Assembly (NCBI GenBank): GCA_028288595.1
Contig: JAQBNK010000165.1
Coordinates: 1 to 36,058, forward strand
DNA length: 36,058 nt
Direction of reading: 5' to 3'
Origin: Chitinophagaceae bacterium
GTDB lineage: Bacteria; Bacteroidota; Bacteroidia; Chitinophagales; Chitinophagaceae
Below the pieces are notes generated by a model, which saw only the letters and a list, made by a program, of their open reading frames with translations, was not told the DNA's origin and made no database searches. Shown here piece by piece: positions 32,532 through 36,058 of the stretch (positions are counted from its first letter, which is position 1; each line of letters starts with the position of its first letter). A program made the position numbers and the translations under genes.

Positions 32532-34469
32532 TTATTCATGAATTAAATAAGTGGACGAATTATTAAGCGCATTAGTTTTATTAATAAGCAAGATTCTCCA
32601 GATATCTTTTCCTTCCCAACTATGAACGAACTTCTCATCTTCAGGTATTGCATATTTTATCTTTTCTTTGGTTGCTGTCCATACTGAGGGCTCATAATCC
32701 ATGTAAATATTTTTTCCACCGGGAAGTTGAAACACGATCTTCCCTGCAGTAGAAATATCAGCCGGGCAAACCGTCATAAAAGTCTGGGCAAGTTTACTAA
32801 CACTTCCGTTTAATTTGTACACGTCCTTTATTTCAACATTTCCTTTTTTATTCAGGCTGATGCTGCGCTTCCATGAATTAACGCCAGCAGCAGAATCATA
32901 TGCATTTCCAATATCCATATTCAATCTTGAATAATCTGTTGTCGTTTCATATTTCACATCAGTTGCTTTGTATTGTGCACCTGCAAGTTGCTGCTTATCA
33001 TTAATCGTTGGAAGATTATGATAAGGTGAAGTATTGAACCATAATGTATAGCGGTCCTTGGAGAAGGTAGTGGCGGTATAAGTTCCGGAACCTACATCAA
33101 CAATTATGGGTTGACTATTATAATAAACCATAAAATCTCCTACATCATTGTGATTATGGCTCTCTGCGTTATGTCCGCCGTGAGCAGCAACAAAAAACCC
33201 ATTTGCAGATCGTGATGCCATTAACTGCACATCTGAGAACCAAACATCTTTCACATCTGCAAAATCTGAAGGGTAAGACCTAAGGTCTTTCATCGCCATA
33301 AGATCATATAAGGATCTTGACCTGGAGAACTGTTCTGTCGATGGTGTATTATCATTTGCAAGATAATGGTATGACCAGCTACCGAAGCGTTTCATCTCTT
33401 CATCATTGATGGCTTTACCTAAACGATAAAGCATGATGCCGTTTGGCGTGAGTTGCGGCGGCGCATCCGCTGCATTAATAAAATATCTTTCTCCTATATG
33501 GGTTTTATAAACATAAGAAGTCATTTTTTGAATAAAGGGTTCATTATAAATATTGATCTTACCACCCGACGCGTCATCTAGTAAATTCAGTGCATCGAAC
33601 ACGGCGCCGCCAGCAGCAAACCAGTAAGAAGGTCCTTCATCGCAGCCGCCATCATCACCCAAACCATTCATGTATTGATCGATACAATTCATTGCCCGCT
33701 TTATCGCGGCAGTACGTTTCGATTGATCCGGTTCAAGCAATAAAGTTGTGTTGATATAATTCGACATGATCCATGGCGCCCAATTGTTCAGCTTTGCATC
33801 CGGGTTGCCATTACCCATCCATCCATATTGTGCAGTAAGCATGGGAGTAAAGATCCTACGGTTGGTTTCATAATAAATTCTTGGCCGGATCAGTTTTGAA
33901 ACTTTATCCAATGAAGCGCCGGCAAAATAATCTACCCAGCTTAAGGTGGCTGCGGTCTCTGCGGCAAAAAGATCTACTATAGGATCTGCAGCATCCGGCA
34001 ATCCTTTCCCAACTTTTTGTGCGCCTAAATGTGCGGGCACTCCCCAGAAAGTTTCTTCACAAACGGACCAGATTCCATTCATCAACTGGTCAGCGAAACG
34101 CCCTTTGCCTTCAACAGCTTCTGCTAAAGCAAGTGCCATCAGCATATTTCGTTTTTCAAAAGATAGCTTTTCATAATTGCCTCTGTTGCCTGTTCTTACA
34201 AACTCAATTTCAACAGTTGCAGGAATGGATTTGAATTCTTTTTTCAGCGCGACTTCTCCCCTTGCAATAATTTCATGTAAAGTGCTGTCAGGAAGTTTCG
34301 CCTTCCATTCGGCAACTGTTTGCGGAAAAGGTTTCCATTTATCTTTTGTGGCAACAGAATTTGAAATATCCTGTATCGAATAACGCTGCAATAAGTTTCT
34401 TTTCGCCTGCGAAAAACTTTGCATCGAAACCAAAGCCAATAGAAATAATACGAAAACTTTATATCTCAT
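32532..34469 (-). CDS. Secreted heparinase II/III family polysaccharide lyase
   Basis: 645 residues with signal peptide MRYKVFVLFLLALVSMQSFS. An alpha/alpha-toroid half (RGNYEKLSFEKRNMLMALAL, NNWAPWIMSNYINTTLLL, DGGCDEGPSYWFAAGGAVFD) is followed by the heparinase II/III-like beta-sheet half with NAESHNHNDVGDFMVYY near residue 435, DVGSGTYTATTF and WFNTSPYHNLP. The NNW-x(n)-Y and NHND motifs are the catalytic/metal features of PL families built on this scaffold. The target could be a glycosaminoglycan, alginate-like or other uronic polymer; the exact PL family cannot be fixed by eye. It heads the unit with the YhcH gene. Confidence 0.9.
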   Translation of the reverse strand: MRYKVFVLFLLALVSMQSFSQAKRNLLQRYSIQDISNSVATKDKWKPFPQTVAEWKAKLPDSTLHEIIARGEVALKKEFKSIPATVEIEFVRTGNRGNYEKLSFEKRNMLMALALAEAVEGKGRFADQLMNGIWSVCEETFWGVPAHLGAQKVGKGLPDAADPIVDLFAAETAATLSWVDYFAGASLDKVSKLIRPRIYYETNRRIFTPMLTAQYGWMGNGNPDAKLNNWAPWIMSNYINTTLLLEPDQSKRTAAIKRAMNCIDQYMNGLGDDGGCDEGPSYWFAAGGAVFDALNLLDDASGGKINIYNEPFIQKMTSYVYKTHIGERYFINAADAPPQLTPNGIMLYRLGKAINDEEMKRFGSWSYHYLANDNTPSTEQFSRSRSLYDLMAMKDLRSYPSDFADVKDVWFSDVQLMASRSANGFFVAAHGGHNAESHNHNDVGDFMVYYNSQPIIVDVGSGTYTATTFSKDRYTLWFNTSPYHNLPTINDKQQLAGAQYKATDVKYETTTDYSRLNMDIGNAYDSAAGVNSWKRSISLNKKGNVEIKDVYKLNGSVSKLAQTFMTVCPADISTAGKIVFQLPGGKNIYMDYEPSVWTATKEKIKYAIPEDEKFVHSWEGKDIWRILLINKTNALNNSSTYLIHE

Positions 34470-34776
34470 GTGATTCTTTACTTAAAAAATGAACGAACGT
34501 CACCGTTAATTTAAGCTTTCCTTTTTAAAATTATCAAACATCAGTGAGCGCATCTAAATTGAAAAGCGAATAACCATAAGGCTTTGCACATGCCGGGACA
34601 ATTCGACTTTCAATCGTACGTTGAACTTTCTTTTACCACGCTTTTTCACAAAGGTCACAAGGAAATACATTGTGATCTTTGTCTCCTTCCCTTGTGACTT
34701 GTGGTAAAATATTCTTTCAAACTTCAGGCTTTTTTACTTTGACTTTTTACTTTTTACTATTTAGACCTAGCCAACA
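34470..34776. other. Intergenic region with palindrome and heptamer array
   Basis: No gene is visible. A palindromic element occupies 34631-34709: TTTTACCAC pairs with GTGGTAAAA (34701-34709), and inside it GTCACAAGG (34654-34662) pairs with CCTTGTGAC (34690-34698). A heptanucleotide array lies at 34729-34763 (TTTTTAC, TTTGAC, TTTTTAC, TTTTTAC, TATTTAG). The heparinase promoter should lie at 34470-34600 but no convincing consensus pair was found. Confidence 0.7.
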
Positions 34777-34810
34777 TAAAAAAAATCCCGGCAAATACCG
34801 GGATTTTTTA
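34777..34810. terminator. Bidirectional intrinsic terminator
   Basis: AATCCCGG (34784-34791) pairs with CCGGGATT (34798-34805) around a 6-nt loop, with an A-run on the left and a T-run on the right, so it can act on both strands. It ends the small Lys-rich protein gene on the minus strand, 21 nt past its stop. Confidence 0.9.
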
Positions 34811-34830
34811 TTCAACCTACGTCGAATCTA

Positions 34831-35079
34831 TTATTGTACTGGCTTTACGGCTTCCTTATCAGCCTTATTCGATTTTTTGTCAGATTTTATATCCTTCTTA
34901 ATCATCTTATCATCCTTGCCTTTTACAAACTTCTTATTCGCCTTAGCTTGTTTTTTATTCCACCTGGCATCTTTCTTTTCTACTTTTTGAGTTTGTTTCG
35001 CCTGATCCTGAGTCGTTTGTGCGCCAGCGCCCAGGCAAAAGACTGTACAAATAAATAATGCGAGAAGTGCTTTTTTCAT
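34831..35079 (-). CDS. Small Lys-rich exported protein of unknown function
   Basis: 82 residues: signal peptide MKKALLALFICTVFCLGAGAQ, then a mature part of about 60 residues of which roughly a third is lysine (KVEKKDARWNKKQAKANKKF, KMIKKDIKSDKKSNKADKEA). Low-complexity, very basic and probably unstructured in isolation. No family recognised; binding of an acidic surface polymer or nucleic acid would fit the charge but is a guess. A dedicated terminator follows, which supports it as a real gene despite its composition. It appears monocistronic. Confidence 0.72.
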   Translation of the reverse strand: MKKALLALFICTVFCLGAGAQTTQDQAKQTQKVEKKDARWNKKQAKANKKFVKGKDDKMIKKDIKSDKKSNKADKEAVKPVQ

Positions 35080-35171
35080 ATTCGTTTTTTTAGTTCACTG
35101 ATCAATATGCAAAAGCTAGTCCATATTTAATCCGGGATTAGCAAAAAGTAATGTTTAGCTATCCGCATCTA

Positions 35172-35660
35172 TCAGTTGATCTCTTCAAAAACACCGCTTA
35201 TTTTATTCTTTCTCACATTACCGGCATTAAAATATTTTCCATTCATAGCTATGTAAACGCCTTTTGGCAGGGTTTGAACAAAAGCCATCGCACTGCCCAG
35301 GTTAAATAACCCGTCGGAGCTTCCAAATTTATAAGGCACCATCGCCCCCGTTAATACAATTGTTTTATTAAGTTTAGCAGTTGCAAGAAAATCTGCAGTT
35401 TCCGACATTGTATCAGTACCATGTGTGATGATAATATGATCCTGTTCTGCATTACGACAATAATCAGAAACCAGCTTACGGTGTTCATCAGTCATGTTAA
35501 GGCTATCAATCATCATTAACGTATGCGTTTCGATAGTTACCAGGTTACGTCCTAATTTCAGCATTTCAGATACATGCGTGTCTTTAAAAAAAAGCTCTCC
35601 CGAAAGTTCATTGTATTCTTTATCGAAGGTGCCACCTGTAACAAGGATCAGTATATTCAT
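35172..35660 (-). CDS. Single-domain asparaginase-like protein
   Basis: About 162 residues from the ATG at 35660 (MNILILVTGGTFDKEYNELS); an in-frame ATG at 35711 is less natural. It carries both threonine motifs of type I/II L-asparaginases, VTGGTFDK and IITHGTDTMSETADFLA, plus KTIVLTGAMVPY. It stops where the N-terminal domain of the usual ~330-residue enzyme ends (NGKYFNAGNVRKNKISGVFEEIN). The C-terminal domain is absent, and no continuation is seen downstream in any frame, so this is probably a true short family and not a truncation. Catalysis would require the second domain's contacts or a different oligomer. Confidence 0.83.
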   Translation of the reverse strand: MNILILVTGGTFDKEYNELSGELFFKDTHVSEMLKLGRNLVTIETHTLMMIDSLNMTDEHRKLVSDYCRNAEQDHIIITHGTDTMSETADFLATAKLNKTIVLTGAMVPYKFGSSDGLFNLGSAMAFVQTLPKGVYIAMNGKYFNAGNVRKNKISGVFEEIN

Positions 35661-35820
35661 TTTATTAATTTGAAGTTTCAGTCTGCATATACAAAAATAA
35701 GTTTCATTCACGGCATAACCTCTCCTTTAAAAATTTCTTTTAAGGATAATCAGCAGATAATCATACTTGTATTTTATTTTTACTTTATCTTTATTAAGTA
35801 CCTTCTGATAACCCACCCAT

Positions 35821-36058
35821 ATGAAATTTACCTGGAACCTCTTGGTCGGTAGCCGGGATCGCTTTACCAGTGAAAACAGGATGTTCAATGCGATAAGTGT
35901 TGTAACTTTTTTTCTTGTTTGTTTTTTCTGCCTCGTTAATTATACCATCGCTCTTCATGATGTAAACAAAGTTTTTCTTGCCGCAATTACCATACAGGTA
36001 ATACTTTATTATTTCTCCCGCTTCCTCAAAATTTATAAGACCCCCATCATTATTTATG
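35821..36058 (+). CDS. N-terminal part of a multi-helix membrane protein, possibly a sensor histidine kinase (runs off the window)
   Basis: From the ATG at 35821 the plus strand stays open for 79 codons to the edge. It encodes MKFTWNLLVGSRDRFTSENR, then MFNAISVVTFFLVCFFCLVN, a short loop (YTIALHDVNK), and VFLAAITIQVILYYFSRFLK before IYKTPIIIY. Two membrane helices with an ENRxFNA lead resemble the membrane sensor start of Chitinophagaceae histidine kinases, but no kinase domain is inside the window, so the product is a tentative guess. It is divergent from the asparaginase-like gene. Confidence 0.6.
   Translation, partial: MKFTWNLLVGSRDRFTSENRMFNAISVVTFFLVCFFCLVNYTIALHDVNKVFLAAITIQVILYYFSRFLKIYKTPIIIY

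Overview
The window reads as a chromosome segment from a Bacteroidota bacterium, most likely family Chitinophagaceae. The reasons are a giant HYR/SprB-type protein with a C-terminal type IX secretion sorting domain, AT-rich intergenic DNA, one promoter of the Bacteroidota TTTG-N19-TAnnTTTG type, few Shine-Dalgarno sites, and families typical of the group (WG-repeat lipoprotein, DUF4440, GH109, heparinase II/III). No rRNA, tRNA, CRISPR, transposase or integrase gene was found.

Layout. (1) 219-5471, minus strand: a sulfite-reduction/siroheme operon (cobA, cysJ, cysI, precorrin-2 dehydrogenase) behind a promoter, a SAM-I riboswitch and an intrinsic terminator. (2) 5655-6854, plus: a secreted alginate-lyase-family enzyme. 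(3) 6966-8793, minus: a decaying glycerol locus. glpF is intact; glpD has two single-base frameshifts and a large internal deletion, and is joined out of frame to the last ~57 codons of glpK. (4) 8873-16330, minus: a small exported protein followed by a 2332-residue mosaic surface protein with two tandem 237-bp units. (5) 16580-17797, minus: an Fsr-like MFS exporter. (6) 18010-24000, plus: an accessory block of small single genes (two unknown exported proteins, an Spy-like protein, a frameshifted YD-repeat-like gene, a WG-repeat lipoprotein, a DHFR-family protein, a membrane protein). They are separated by a dispersed multi-hairpin element and a second repeat. (7) 24285-27030, plus: three paralogous single-pass membrane proteins sharing a His-rich juxtamembrane module, chained by 8-nt overlaps, with a 40-codon membrane ORF between the second and third. 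(8) 27047-34469: mainly a polysaccharide-degrading set on the minus strand (beta-helix protein, NahK-like sugar kinase, GH109, exported YhcH, heparinase II/III) with one plus-strand DUF4440 gene. (9) 34831-36058: a small Lys-rich exported protein, a one-domain asparaginase homologue, and the start of a membrane protein cut by the window edge.

How the genes work together. CobA and the precorrin-2 dehydrogenase make siroheme, the cofactor of CysI, and CysJ supplies its electrons. The riboswitch would shut this set down when SAM is plentiful. Heparinase II/III, GH109, the kinase and YhcH fit a route for an amino-sugar or uronic-acid-containing polymer, although no SusC/SusD pair is present here.

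The most notable structural signals beyond genes are four unrelated intergenic arrays that share a 7-bp period, a dispersed hairpin element whose stems persist while loops drift, and the overlapping paralog/mini-ORF locus.
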